From positions 162,431 through 226,430 of the forward strand of contig NZ_JAGDYT010000003.1 of NCBI RefSeq assembly GCF_049116555.1: DNA of 64,000 bases, given 5' to 3'. Below are positions 55,525 to 63,999 of this stretch, one piece after another. The DNA comes from Maricaulis maris_C. Its GTDB lineage: Bacteria > Pseudomonadota > Alphaproteobacteria > Caulobacterales > Maricaulaceae. Each line of letters starts with the position of its first letter. Position 1 is the first letter of the stretch. The position numbers were made by a program, and so were the translations under genes. The notes beneath the pieces were generated by a model, which searched no databases, had not been told where the DNA came from, and saw nothing but the letters and a program-made list of their open reading frames with translations.

Positions 55525-55923
55525 TTAGCTGACGTGACAGAGGATCTCGCCGCCCACATTGGACTCGCGAGCAGTCGAATCCGACATCACACCCTTGGGC
55601 GTGGAGAGGATTGCGATGCCGAGGCCATTCTGGACAAGCGGAAGGTCCTTGACGCCGGAATAGACGCGGCGGCCCGGCTTGGAGATACGTTTGATCTCCG
55701 AAATAACCGAGTCACCTTCGAAATACTTAAGTTCGATCTCGAACTCTTTCAGGCCGGTCGGCATTTCAACTTCCGCATAATCGCGGATGTAGCCTTCCGA
55801 CTTGAGGACGTCGAGCACGCGGCGGCGCAGGGCCGATGCCGGCGTGTTGACGTTCCGCTTGTTGCGCATGAGCGCATTGCGGATACGGGTCAGCATATCG
55901 CCGAGAGGGTCGTTCACAGACAT
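55525..55923 (-). CDS. rpsH: 30S ribosomal protein S8
   Basis: A protein of 132 residues: DPLGDMLTRIRNALMRNKRNV, and the C-terminal STPKGVMSDSTARESNVGGEIL (in parts). It binds 16S rRNA helix 21; in E. coli it also represses the spc operon by binding mRNA near rplE. Confidence 0.98.
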   Translation of the reverse strand: MSVNDPLGDMLTRIRNALMRNKRNVNTPASALRRRVLDVLKSEGYIRDYAEVEMPTGLKEFEIELKYFEGDSVISEIKRISKPGRRVYSGVKDLPLVQNGLGIAILSTPKGVMSDSTARESNVGGEILCHVS

Positions 55924-55939
55924 GTCCTAGTCTCCTCTC

Positions 55940-56245
55940 TTACCAGCTCGACTTGACCATGCCCGGGATCATTCCCTGGCTGGCCAGATCACGCATCGCG
56001 ATACGCGACATGCGGAACTTGCGATAGAAAGCACGCGGACGGCCAGTGATCTCACACCGGTTCCGGATACGCGTGACGGCAGAATTGCGCGGCAGTTCAG
56101 CCAGCTTCAGCTGAGCAGCAAAACGCTCCTCAACCGGCAATTCCTTGTTGCGAGCGATCGACTTGAGCTGTTCACGCTTGGCAGCATAACGCTTGGCCAG
56201 GCGAGCACGCTTCAAATTGCGCTCGATTGCGGAAGTTTTCGCCAT
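55940..56245 (-). CDS. rpsN: 30S ribosomal protein S14 (zinc-free long form)
   Basis: A protein of 101 residues. The long S14 form without CxxC zinc ligands: MAKTSAIERNLKRARLA, RIRNRCEITGRPRAFYRKFRMSRIA (in parts), ending GMIPGMVKSSW. ATG 56245. Confidence 0.97.
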   Translation of the reverse strand: MAKTSAIERNLKRARLAKRYAAKREQLKSIARNKELPVEERFAAQLKLAELPRNSAVTRIRNRCEITGRPRAFYRKFRMSRIAMRDLASQGMIPGMVKSSW

Positions 56246-56261
56246 TTAAGTCCTCCTGCGT

Positions 56262-56282
56262 GCAAAGCCCGCACGGCTTTGC
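56262..56282 (-). other. Intercistronic hairpin between rplE and rpsN
   Basis: A perfect 8-bp stem GCAAAGCC / GGCTTTGC around a five-base loop, 12 bp after the rplE stop and 16 bp before the rpsN start. There is no T-run. It could be a ribosomal protein binding site or an mRNA processing site. Confidence 0.55.
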
Positions 56283-56294
56283 TCTCCTGCTGCG

Positions 56295-56855
56295 TTAGTT
56301 CGTAAAGGGGAAATCGAACTCGGCCAGCAGGGCCTTCGCTTCCTCATCATTGCCTGCGGTGGTGCAGACAACGATATCCATACCCCGGATCTTCTCGACC
56401 TTGTCGTAGTCGATTTCCGGGAACACGATATGTTCCTTCAGACCCATCGCGTAATTGCCGCGACCATCGAAGCTCTTACCATTGAGCCCACGGAAGTCAC
56501 GCACACGCGGCAGGGCGATCGTGATCAGGCGGTCCAGGAATTCGAACATACGATCCTGGCGCAGGGTCACTTTCGCGCCGATCACCTGCTCCTCACGGAG
56601 CTTGAAGCCCGCGATGGACTTCTTGGCGACCGTCTTGACCGGCTTCTGGCCGGAAATGGCTTCGAGATCTTCCAGGGCACCCTTGATCTTCTTGGAATCC
56701 TGGGAGGCCTCACCGACGCCCATATTGATCACGATCTTGTCGAGACGCGGGATCTGCAGGTCGTTGGCATAGCCGAATTTTTCCTTCATCGCCTTCCGAA
56801 TTTCTTCGTTATACTTGGCGCGAAGACGCGGTGTGTAGGTGGCGGTATCAGACAT
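56295..56855 (-). CDS. rplE: 50S ribosomal protein L5
   Basis: A protein of 186 residues: PRLRAKYNEEIRKAMKEKFGY (in parts), DKIVINMGVGEASQDSKK, RLITIALPRVRDFRGL. It binds 5S rRNA and contacts P-site tRNA. ATG 56855 matches the family start and overlaps the rplX end by 8 bp; the frame is open to 57041 but that part lies inside rplX. Confidence 0.97.
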   Translation of the reverse strand: MSDTATYTPRLRAKYNEEIRKAMKEKFGYANDLQIPRLDKIVINMGVGEASQDSKKIKGALEDLEAISGQKPVKTVAKKSIAGFKLREEQVIGAKVTLRQDRMFEFLDRLITIALPRVRDFRGLNGKSFDGRGNYAMGLKEHIVFPEIDYDKVEKIRGMDIVVCTTAGNDEEAKALLAEFDFPFTN

Positions 56856-57162
56856 CGATAACCTCGCCCGAGCTCTTGGCGATGCGCACCTTCTTGCCGT
56901 CTTCAGTCTTGAAGCCGACACGAGTTGCCTCGCCGGTTTTCGGATCAGCCACCGCCACGTTGGACACGTGGATGGAGGCTTCCTTTTCCTTGATGCCGCC
57001 CTGGTCGGTCTGCGTCGCGCGGGTGTGGCGCTTGACCACATTCACGCCGGACACAATGACACGATCCTCGGTCGGCAGGACCTTGGTGACTTCGCCGGTC
57101 TTGCCCTTGTCACGGCCGGCGAGAATGACGACTTTGTCGCCCTTCTTGATCTTGGCAGCCAT
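56848..57162 (-). CDS. rplX: 50S ribosomal protein L24
   Basis: A protein of 104 residues with the KOW motif KKGDKVVILAGRDKGKTGEV near the N-terminus and VNVVKRHTRATQTDQGG. An early 50S assembly protein. Its ATG shares one base with the rplN stop. Confidence 0.97.
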   Translation of the reverse strand: MAAKIKKGDKVVILAGRDKGKTGEVTKVLPTEDRVIVSGVNVVKRHTRATQTDQGGIKEKEASIHVSNVAVADPKTGEATRVGFKTEDGKKVRIAKSSGEVIDV

Positions 57163-57530
57163 TACAGCACCTCCGGCGCCAGCGACACGATCTTCATGTG
57201 GTTCTTGCCACGCAGTTCGCGCGGAACCGGCCCAAAGATACGCGTGCCGAGCGGCTCGTTATTGTTGTTGATAATCACAGCCGCGTTGCCATCGAAGCGA
57301 ATGACGGAACCGTCCTTGCGCTTGATGTCCTTGGCCACGCGAACGACGACGGCCTTGCGGACATCACCCTTCTTCACGCGACCACGCGGAATAGCTTCCT
57401 TGACCGAGACGACAATGATGTCGCCGACGTGGGCATAGCGACGCTTGGCACCGCCGAGCACCTTGATGCACTGCACACGGCGGGCGCCAGAATTGTCAGC
57501 CACGTCCAGATTGGTTTGCATCTGGATCAT
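57162..57530 (-). CDS. rplN: 50S ribosomal protein L14
   Basis: A protein of 122 residues: MIQMQTNLDVADNSGARRVQ, RGRVKKGDVRKAVVVR, GTRIFGPVPRELR. It forms intersubunit bridges with 16S rRNA. Confidence 0.98.
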   Translation of the reverse strand: MIQMQTNLDVADNSGARRVQCIKVLGGAKRRYAHVGDIIVVSVKEAIPRGRVKKGDVRKAVVVRVAKDIKRKDGSVIRFDGNAAVIINNNNEPLGTRIFGPVPRELRGKNHMKIVSLAPEVL

Positions 57531-57571
57531 CGCAGATCCTCCTTAGGAAAGGATGGGTCTCCTTGTCGGGC

Positions 57572-57808
57572 CTAAGCCGCGACCGGGACCACCTCCCACC
57601 GCTTCAGTTTCGACTTGGGTGCACATTCCTGAATCTGGACCTGGTCACCCACCTTGAACGCATTGGCTTCGTCATGCGCGTGGTAACGCTTGGTACGACG
57701 GACCGTCTTGCGCAGCAGCGGGTGGAGGAAAGTCCGTTCCACACGCACCACGATGGTCTTGGCACCTTTGTCACTCACTACGACGCCTTGCAGGATACGC
57801 TTCGGCAT
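57572..57808 (-). CDS. rpsQ: 30S ribosomal protein S17
   Basis: A protein of 78 residues: MPKRILQGVVVSDKGAKT, ERTFLHPLLRKTVRRTKRYHAHDE (in parts). It binds 16S helix 11. It follows rpmC by 2 bp. Confidence 0.97.
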   Translation of the reverse strand: MPKRILQGVVVSDKGAKTIVVRVERTFLHPLLRKTVRRTKRYHAHDEANAFKVGDQVQIQECAPKSKLKRWEVVPVAA

Positions 57809-57810
57809 CG

Positions 57811-58017
57811 CTAGCTCCCTTGCTCTTCGTGCGATTTCCGCTCGGTCTGGACCGTGTTGATACGCGCGATATCGCGGCGAATCTGGCCATAGCGAGCGGT
57901 GTTTTCCATCTGGCCGGAGGCCTGCTGGAACCGCAGCTTGAATTGTTCTTCCTTCAGCTTCAGGAGCTCGTCCTTCAGCTGATCTTCGGTCATGGCGCGA
58001 ACGTCAACGGATTTCAT
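57811..58017 (-). CDS. rpmC: 50S ribosomal protein L29
   Basis: A protein of 68 residues, two helices: MTEDQLKDELLKLKEEQFKL, RRDIARINTVQTERK. It sits at the tunnel exit and contacts SRP/trigger factor. ATG 58017; the frame is open upstream into rplP but the family start is here. Confidence 0.96.
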   Translation of the reverse strand: MKSVDVRAMTEDQLKDELLKLKEEQFKLRFQQASGQMENTARYGQIRRDIARINTVQTERKSHEEQGS

Positions 58018-58030
58018 CGTTGTGTTCTCC

Positions 58031-58444
58031 CTATTCGCCCAGCCGGGCGACGATTTTGGTCTTGACCGGCAGCTTTGCCGCGCCCAGCTCGAGAGCTTCG
58101 CGCGCAACATTTTCGGGAACACCGTCGATCTCGAACATGATGCGGCCAGGTTTGACCTTGCAAGCCCAAAACTCGGGCGAGCCCTTACCTTTACCCATCC
58201 GGACTTCGGTCGGTTTCTTGGAAACCGGTACGTCCGGGAAGATGCGGATCCACACGCGACCTGCACGCTTCATGTGGCGAGTAATCGCCCGACGCGTGGC
58301 TTCGATCTGACGCGCGGTAACGCGTTCCGGCTGAAGCGCCTTGAGGCCGTAGGAGCCGAAGTTCAGCGTATAGCCACCCTTCGCAGCACCTTTGATACGG
58401 CCTTTGTGCGCCTTGCGGAATTTCGTGCGTTTCGGTTGCAGCAT
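58031..58444 (-). CDS. rplP: 50S ribosomal protein L16
   Basis: A protein of 137 residues: MLQPKRTKFRKAHKGRIKG, RVWIRIFPDVPVSKKPTEVRMGKGKGSPE (in parts). It organises the A-site side of the 50S subunit. Confidence 0.98.
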   Translation of the reverse strand: MLQPKRTKFRKAHKGRIKGAAKGGYTLNFGSYGLKALQPERVTARQIEATRRAITRHMKRAGRVWIRIFPDVPVSKKPTEVRMGKGKGSPEFWACKVKPGRIMFEIDGVPENVAREALELGAAKLPVKTKIVARLGE

Positions 58445-58455
58445 GGCTGAATTCC

Positions 58456-59160
58456 TTACGCGGCTTGGCGGCCCGAACGGGCGCGCTGCTCACCCGACTC
58501 CTGGAGACGACGCTCCTGAGCATTCGGGTCATGTTCCATGATCTCGCCTTTGTAAATCCAGACCTTGATACCGATGATACCCATCGCGGTCTTGGCTTCG
58601 GCGGTTCCGTAATCGATGTCGGCGCGCAGCGTATGAAGCGGCACGGAGCCCTCATTATACTGCTCGGTGCGGGCAATTTCCGCACCGCCGAGACGACCAC
58701 CGCAGACGATCTTGCAGCCCTTGGCGCCCATGCGCATCGCCGACTGCATCGAACGCTTCATTGCGCGGCGGAAAGCCACACGGCGCTCGAGCTGCTGGGC
58801 GATGGACTCGGCCACCAGGGTCGCGTCGATTTCCGGCTTGCGCACTTCAACGAGGTTCAGGAAAACCTCGCCGTCGACCATTTTCGACAACTCCTTGCGG
58901 AGTGTCTCGATGTCCGAACCCTTCTTGCCGATCACCACACCCGGACGGGCCGTGTGAACCGTGACGCGGCACTTCTTGTGCGGGCGCTCGATGACGATCT
59001 TCGACACGCTGGCATTCTTCAGACGCTGCTTGAGCATCTTCCGGATGTTGATGTCCTCGTGGAGCAGCTTGGCGTATTCGCCAGCGCCGGCATACCAACG
59101 GGATTCCCAGGTGCGGTTGACGCCAAGGCGCAGACCGATCGGATTGACTTTCTGACCCAT
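58456..59160 (-). CDS. rpsC: 30S ribosomal protein S3
   Basis: A protein of 234 residues: MGQKVNPIGLRLGVNRTWES, KH domain VVIGKKGSDIETLRKEL, and the C-terminal MGIIGIKVWIYKGEI. It lines the mRNA entry channel. Its start shares one base with the rplV stop. Confidence 0.98.
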   Translation of the reverse strand: MGQKVNPIGLRLGVNRTWESRWYAGAGEYAKLLHEDINIRKMLKQRLKNASVSKIVIERPHKKCRVTVHTARPGVVIGKKGSDIETLRKELSKMVDGEVFLNLVEVRKPEIDATLVAESIAQQLERRVAFRRAMKRSMQSAMRMGAKGCKIVCGGRLGGAEIARTEQYNEGSVPLHTLRADIDYGTAEAKTAMGIIGIKVWIYKGEIMEHDPNAQERRLQESGEQRARSGRQAA

Positions 59161-59540
59161 CAGGCGGCCTCCTCGACTTCGCGCACCACGATGGTGAGCT
59201 CGGAAAACGGCTTCAGGATCTTCGCACCGCGACCGCGTGCACGAGCCCGGAAGCGCTTCATGACCAGGTTCTTGCCGACAAAGGCTTCCGACACGACAAG
59301 GCTGTCGATGTCGAGGCCGTGATTATTCTCGGCATTGGCAATCGCGGACTCGAGGGTCTTCTTGACTTCAATGGAGATCCGCTTGCGCGAGAATTCCAGA
59401 TCGGCCAGGGCACGCTCGACCTTTTTGCCGCGAATAAGTGCAGCAACGAGGTTCAGCTTTTGCGGGCTGGTGCGGATCATCCGCAGCTTGGCGCGCGCTT
59501 CATTGTCAGCGACGCGACGGGGATTGGCAGACTGTCCCAT
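59160..59540 (-). CDS. rplV: 50S ribosomal protein L22
   Basis: A protein of 126 residues: SPQKLNLVAALIRGKKVERAL, the hairpin RARGRGAKILKPFSELTIVV. It lines the exit tunnel and is a target region for macrolide resistance mutations in other bacteria. Confidence 0.97.
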   Translation of the reverse strand: MGQSANPRRVADNEARAKLRMIRTSPQKLNLVAALIRGKKVERALADLEFSRKRISIEVKKTLESAIANAENNHGLDIDSLVVSEAFVGKNLVMKRFRARARGRGAKILKPFSELTIVVREVEEAA

Positions 59541-59543
59541 CGC

Positions 59544-59822
59544 TTATCTCCGCTTGGCTTTTTTGTCCGCGGCGTGACCGTAATAGGTCCGCGACGGGGC
59601 GAATTCACCGAGCTTGTGGCCGACCATGTCTTCGGTCACGAGCACAGGCACGAACTTGTTGCCGTTGTGAACCTGGAATGTCAGGCCCACGAATTGCGGC
59701 ATGATGGTAGAACGGCGCGACCAGGTCTTGATCGCTTGCTTGCGTCCGCCCTCGTGCGACTTTTCCGCTTTTTTCAGCAGATAGCCGTCGACGAACGGAC
59801 CTTTCCAGACAGAGCGAGGCAT
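59544..59822 (-). CDS. rpsS: 30S ribosomal protein S19
   Basis: A protein of 92 residues: MPRSVWKGPFVDGYLLKKAE, RRSTIMPQFVGLTFQVHNG, MVGHKLGEFAPSRTY. ATG 59822; the open frame to 59906 lies inside rplB and is not used. Confidence 0.97.
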   Translation of the reverse strand: MPRSVWKGPFVDGYLLKKAEKSHEGGRKQAIKTWSRRSTIMPQFVGLTFQVHNGNKFVPVLVTEDMVGHKLGEFAPSRTYYGHAADKKAKRR

Positions 59823-59832
59823 CGTCTGCTCC

Positions 59833-60669
59833 CTATCGCTTCTTGCGCTCGTGGCGCGAGCGGATGATGAACTTGTCGGTCGACTTGTTCTTGCGCGTCT
59901 TGGCACCCTTGGTCGGCTTGCCCCATGGGGTCACCGGATGGCGACCACCAGAGGTACGACCTTCACCACCACCATGCGGGTGGTCGACCGGGTTCATGAC
60001 AACGCCGCGAACAGACGGACGCTTGCCGAGATGGCGATTGCGACCGGCCTTGCCGAGGTTGATGTTGAGGTGGTCCGGGTTTGAAACCGCACCGACCGTC
60101 GCCATGCACTTGTCCGAGACCATGCGCAGCTCGCCAGAGGCCAGACGGATCTGGGCGTAGCCGGCGTCGCGGCCGACAAGCTGAACATAGGCACCGGCGG
60201 AACGAGCGATCTGCCCACCCTTCTCCGGCTTCATCTCGACATTATGAAGGATCGTACCAACCGGCACGGCCTTCAGCGGCATGGCGTTGCCCGGCTTCAC
60301 ATCGGCCTTGGCAGACGCGATGACCGTATCGCCTTCGGAAAGACGCTGCGGAGCCAGGATGTAGGCCTTTTCGCCGTCCTCATACTTGATGAGGGCGATG
60401 AAAGCCGTCCGGTTCGGATCGTATTCCAGACGCTCGACGGTCGCGGGCATGTCCCACTTGCGGCGCTTGAAATCGACCAGGCGATAGAGACGCTTCGCGC
60501 CACCGCCACGCCGGCGGGCCGTGATGCGACCCATATTGTTGCGCCCACCGCTCTTGGTGAGGCCTTCGACCAGTGTCTTCTCAGGGCGTCCCTTGTGCAG
60601 GGCGGAGCGATCCACCAGCACGAGGGCACGGCGGCCCGGAGAGGTCGGTTTGAATGTTTTCAAAGCCAT
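59833..60669 (-). CDS. rplB: 50S ribosomal protein L2
   Basis: A protein of 278 residues: MALKTFKPTSPGRRALVLVD, NNMGRITARRRGGGAKRLYR, and the peptidyl transferase-proximal VMNPVDHPHGGGEGRTSGGR. It is essential for subunit association and the catalytic centre. Confidence 0.98.
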   Translation of the reverse strand: MALKTFKPTSPGRRALVLVDRSALHKGRPEKTLVEGLTKSGGRNNMGRITARRRGGGAKRLYRLVDFKRRKWDMPATVERLEYDPNRTAFIALIKYEDGEKAYILAPQRLSEGDTVIASAKADVKPGNAMPLKAVPVGTILHNVEMKPEKGGQIARSAGAYVQLVGRDAGYAQIRLASGELRMVSDKCMATVGAVSNPDHLNINLGKAGRNRHLGKRPSVRGVVMNPVDHPHGGGEGRTSGGRHPVTPWGKPTKGAKTRKNKSTDKFIIRSRHERKKR

Positions 60670-60670
60670 C

Positions 60671-60967
60671 TTACAGACCCGTCGTCACGTCGATCGAGTG
60701 ACCCTCTTCGAGAGTCACGACCGCTTTCTTCTGGTCATTGCGACGACCGGGCACACCCCGGAAGCGCTTGGTCTTTCCGTGAACCTTGATGGTGTTCACA
60801 TCCGTCACCTTCACCTTGAAGAGCTTCTCGACCGCCGCAGCGATCTCGGTCTTGTTGGCAGAGAGCGGAACGAAGAAGACCACCTTGTTCTCTTCCGAGA
60901 GCAGGGTCGACTTTTCGGTGATCACCGGGCTCAGGATCGTATCGTAATGGCGCGCAGCAGCCGACAT
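60671..60967 (-). CDS. rplW: 50S ribosomal protein L23
   Basis: A protein of 98 residues: ILSPVITEKSTLLSEENKVV, KLFKVKVTDVNTIKVHGKTK. It is the docking site for trigger factor and SRP at the exit tunnel. It starts 1 bp after rplD ends. Confidence 0.97.
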   Translation of the reverse strand: MSAAARHYDTILSPVITEKSTLLSEENKVVFFVPLSANKTEIAAAVEKLFKVKVTDVNTIKVHGKTKRFRGVPGRRNDQKKAVVTLEEGHSIDVTTGL

Positions 60968-60968
60968 C

Positions 60969-61604
60969 TTATGCCTCCTTCGCGCTGAGGCGGGCGTGGA
61001 TCTGTTCCACGGCAGCCTTCGTCAGCACCAGGGTGTCGCGACGCAGCATGTCATAGACGTTGAGGCCCTGGGCGGGCAGCACGTCAATGCATGGCAGGTT
61101 GCGAGCCGCCTTGGCAAAATTCTCGTTCACTTCGGCGCCCGAGATGACCAGGGCATTGGAAATGCCCAGACCTTCGAAGGACGTGCGAAGCGCCTTGGTC
61201 TGCGGGGCGTCAAGCGCGGCATCGTCGATGACGATCAGCGACTTGGCACCAAGCTTGGCCGACAGCGCATGGCGCAGGCCAAGCGCACGAACCTTTTTGG
61301 GAAGCTCGTGAGCGTGGCTACGGACGCGAGGGCCGTGGGCCTTGCCGCCGCCGACGAATTGCGGAGCAGAACGGGCACCGTGACGGGCCGTACCGCCGCC
61401 CTTCTGGCGACCGAAACGTTTCTTGGTCCGATTGATTTCGGAGCGGCCGAGCGTCTTGTGAGTGCCCTGCTGGCGTGCCGCCAGCTGCCACTTCACAACG
61501 CGCTGCAGGAGGTCGGAGCGCACCTCTTCAATGCCGAAGACGGCATCGTCGAGATCGATGGCACCGGCGTCCTTCGCCGCGAGGGTTTTGACCTCGATCT
61601 TCAT
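60969..61604 (-). CDS. rplD: 50S ribosomal protein L4
   Basis: A protein of 211 residues: the tunnel loop with QQGTHKTLGRSEINRTKKRF and QKGGGTARHGARSAPQFVGG, ending LDAPQTKAL...LVLTKAAVEQI. In E. coli L4 represses the S10 operon. ATG 61604 overlaps the rplC end by 4 bp. Confidence 0.97.
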   Translation of the reverse strand: MKIEVKTLAAKDAGAIDLDDAVFGIEEVRSDLLQRVVKWQLAARQQGTHKTLGRSEINRTKKRFGRQKGGGTARHGARSAPQFVGGGKAHGPRVRSHAHELPKKVRALGLRHALSAKLGAKSLIVIDDAALDAPQTKALRTSFEGLGISNALVISGAEVNENFAKAARNLPCIDVLPAQGLNVYDMLRRDTLVLTKAAVEQIHARLSAKEA

Positions 61605-62407
61605 GCTTGCGTTCCTTCTTCACCGTCAGCCGCAGCTTCCGGGGCCGCGTTGTCGGCGTCAGCCGGAGCAGCCTCATTCTCAACCACCTCGGTCGGCGCC
61701 GGTGCGTTCAGTTCGTCAAGCGTGCGGAACTTGCCCGGAACCGGGAGTTCGGCGTCGCCATGACCCTTGACCGCGTCACGAAGCTCGACCCAGCCGCCGG
61801 CAGACCCGGGAACGGCGCCCTTGACCAGGACAATGCCGCGCTCGACGTCAACACGAACGACTTCGATATTCTGCGTGGTCACGCGGACAGCGCCCATGTG
61901 ACCGGCCATTTTCTTGCCCTTGAAGACCTTGCCCGGATCCTGACACTGACCGGTCGAACCATGCGAACGGTGCGAGATTGACACACCGTGCGTGGCACGA
62001 AGGCCGCCAAAACCGTGGCGCTTCATGGCCCCTGCAAAACCCTTACCGATCGAGATGCCGGCAACGTCCACTTTCTGGCCCGGGACGAAATGGTCCGCGG
62101 TCAGCTCGGAGCCGACGTCAATCAGCGCGTCATCCGCGACGCGGAACTCGACCATCTTGCGCTTGGGCGCAACCTTGGCCTTGGCGAAATGACCGCGCAG
62201 CGCCTTTGGCGTCCGCTTGGCCTTGGCCTCGCCGGCACCAAGCTGGAGCGCCACATAGCCGTCACGATCAGCGGTCTTGTGAGACACGACCTGAACATTG
62301 TCCATGTGCAGCACCGTGCAGGGCACGTGTGAGCCGTCCTCGGCGAAAATACGCGTCATGCCCAGCTTGCGGGCAATCACGCCTGTTCTGCGATCTTCCT
62401 GGCGCAT
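61601..62407 (-). CDS. rplC: 50S ribosomal protein L3 with acidic C-terminal tail
   Basis: A protein of 268 residues. MRQEDRRTGVIARKLGMTRI, KGFAGAMKRHGFGGLRATHG and SHRSHGSTGQCQDPGKVFKG form the normal L3 body. After it comes a tail of about 30 residues rich in Ala, Glu and Asp (NEAAPADADNAAPEAAADG), absent from E. coli L3. ATG 62407 is preferred over the open frame to 62443. Confidence 0.96.
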   Translation of the reverse strand: MRQEDRRTGVIARKLGMTRIFAEDGSHVPCTVLHMDNVQVVSHKTADRDGYVALQLGAGEAKAKRTPKALRGHFAKAKVAPKRKMVEFRVADDALIDVGSELTADHFVPGQKVDVAGISIGKGFAGAMKRHGFGGLRATHGVSISHRSHGSTGQCQDPGKVFKGKKMAGHMGAVRVTTQNIEVVRVDVERGIVLVKGAVPGSAGGWVELRDAVKGHGDAELPVPGKFRTLDELNAPAPTEVVENEAAPADADNAAPEAAADGEEGTQA

Positions 62408-62411
62408 AATC

Positions 62412-62726
62412 CTACGCTCCCAGCTTGATCTCGACGTCCACACCGGCCGACAGGTCGAGCTTCATCAGCGCGTCCACGGTTTGCGGGGTGGGGTCGACGA
62501 TGTCGAGAAGGCGCTTGTGCGTCCGGATTTCGAACTGCTCGCGCGACTTCTTGTCGATGTGCGGCGAGCGCAGCACCGTGAATTTCTCGATGCGCGTCGG
62601 CAGCGGAATCGGGCCACGGACATTGGCGCCCGTGCGCTTGGCTGTCGAAACGATCTCCCGGGTGGAATTATCCAGAACCCGGTGATCGAACGCCTTAAGG
62701 CGAATGCGGATGTTTTGACGTTCCAT
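62412..62726 (-). CDS. rpsJ: 30S ribosomal protein S10
   Basis: A protein of 104 residues: MERQNIRIRLKAFDHRVLDN, GPIPLPTRIEKFTVLRSPHI, RTHKRLLDIVDPTPQTVDAL. It is also the NusE antitermination factor. ATG 62726 is used; a TTG one codon upstream is not needed. Confidence 0.97.
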   Translation of the reverse strand: MERQNIRIRLKAFDHRVLDNSTREIVSTAKRTGANVRGPIPLPTRIEKFTVLRSPHIDKKSREQFEIRTHKRLLDIVDPTPQTVDALMKLDLSAGVDVEIKLGA

Positions 62727-62751
62727 CAAACCGATCCCGTTTCTTAACTTT

Positions 62752-62793
62752 CAAAAAGAGCAAACCGGGGCGGCAGGTTCAGCCACCGCCCCG
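62752..62793 (-). terminator. Terminator or attenuator between tuf and rpsJ
   Basis: On the minus strand an 8-bp stem CGGGGCGG / CCGCCCCG with a 12-base loop starts 16 bp after the tuf stop. It is followed by TTTGCTCTTTTTG. It could partly end tuf transcripts before the S10 genes. There is no room for a clear new promoter before rpsJ other than the 25 bp after the T-run. Confidence 0.65.
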
Positions 62794-62808
62794 ATCGGAT
62801 TGCGTAGT

Positions 62809-63999
62809 CTATTCGATGATCTTTGACACGACGCCGGCGCCGACGGTGCGGCCACCTTCACGGATAGCGAAGCGGAGCTTCTCTTCCATGGCGATCGGTA
62901 CGATCAGTTCGACATTCATTTCGATATTGTCGCCCGGCATGACCATTTCCGTGCCTTCATTCAGCGTCACGACGCCGGTGACGTCGGTCGTGCGGAAGTA
63001 GAATTGCGGACGGTAATTGGTGAAGAACGGCGTGTGACGGCCACCCTCTTCCTTGGTCAGGATATAGGCTTCAGCCACAAACTTGTGGTGCGGGGTGATG
63101 GAGCCCGGCTTGGCCAGAACCTGACCACGCTCAACACCTTCACGGTCCACGCCGCGCAGCAGAACACCGACATTGTCGCCAGCCTGGCCCTGGTCGAGCA
63201 GCTTGCGGAACATCTCAACGCCGGTACAGGTCGTCTTCGAGGTGTCACGGACACCCACGATTTCGATCTCTTCACCAACCTTGACAACACCACGCTCGAT
63301 ACGACCCGTCACAACTGTGCCACGGCCCGAGATCGAGAACACGTCCTCGATCGGCATCAGGAAAGGCTGGTCGATCGGGCGTTCCGGCGTCGGGATGTAC
63401 TCATCCACGGCAGCCATCAGCTCGAGGATCTTGTCCTTGCCGATATTGTCGTCACGACCTTCAACAGCCGCCAGAGCCGAACCGGCAATGATCGGAAGAT
63501 CGTCGCCCGGGAACTCGTAGGACGACAGAAGCTCACGCACTTCCATCTCGACAAGCTCGAGAAGCTCTTCGTCGTCGACCTGGTCAACCTTGTTCAGGAA
63601 GACAACCAGCGCCGGCACGCCAACCTGGCGAGCCAGGAGAATGTGCTCACGCGTCTGCGGCATCGGGCCGTCAGCCGCGTTCACAACCAGGATCGCGCCG
63701 TCCATCTGCGCTGCACCCGTGATCATGTTCTTCACGTAGTCAGCGTGGCCCGGGCAATCAACGTGGGCATAGTGACGATTGGCCGTCTCATACTCGACGT
63801 GGGCCGTCGAGATGGTGATGCCACGTGCTTTTTCTTCCGGCGCCGAGTCAATCTCGTCATAACCCTTGGCTGTACCGCCAGAGGCTTCCGCCAGAACCAT
63901 CGTGATCGCAGCCGTCAGCGTCGTCTTGCCGTGGTCAACGTGACCAATCGTGCCGATGTTCGCATGCGGCTTGGTGCGCTCAAACTTTTCCTTCGCCAT
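62809..63999 (-). CDS. tuf: Elongation factor Tu
   Basis: A protein of 396 residues, full length. GTPase motifs GHVDHGKTT, DCPGHADY and NKVDQ, switch I region with ARGITISTAHVEYE, and the two beta-barrel domains ending RTVGAGVVSKIIE. It delivers aminoacyl-tRNA to the ribosome. ATG 63999 is one base from the right edge; the preceding genes (fusA, rpsG, rpsL expected) lie outside. Confidence 0.99.
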   Translation of the reverse strand: MAKEKFERTKPHANIGTIGHVDHGKTTLTAAITMVLAEASGGTAKGYDEIDSAPEEKARGITISTAHVEYETANRHYAHVDCPGHADYVKNMITGAAQMDGAILVVNAADGPMPQTREHILLARQVGVPALVVFLNKVDQVDDEELLELVEMEVRELLSSYEFPGDDLPIIAGSALAAVEGRDDNIGKDKILELMAAVDEYIPTPERPIDQPFLMPIEDVFSISGRGTVVTGRIERGVVKVGEEIEIVGVRDTSKTTCTGVEMFRKLLDQGQAGDNVGVLLRGVDREGVERGQVLAKPGSITPHHKFVAEAYILTKEEGGRHTPFFTNYRPQFYFRTTDVTGVVTLNEGTEMVMPGDNIEMNVELIVPIAMEEKLRFAIREGGRTVGAGVVSKIIE

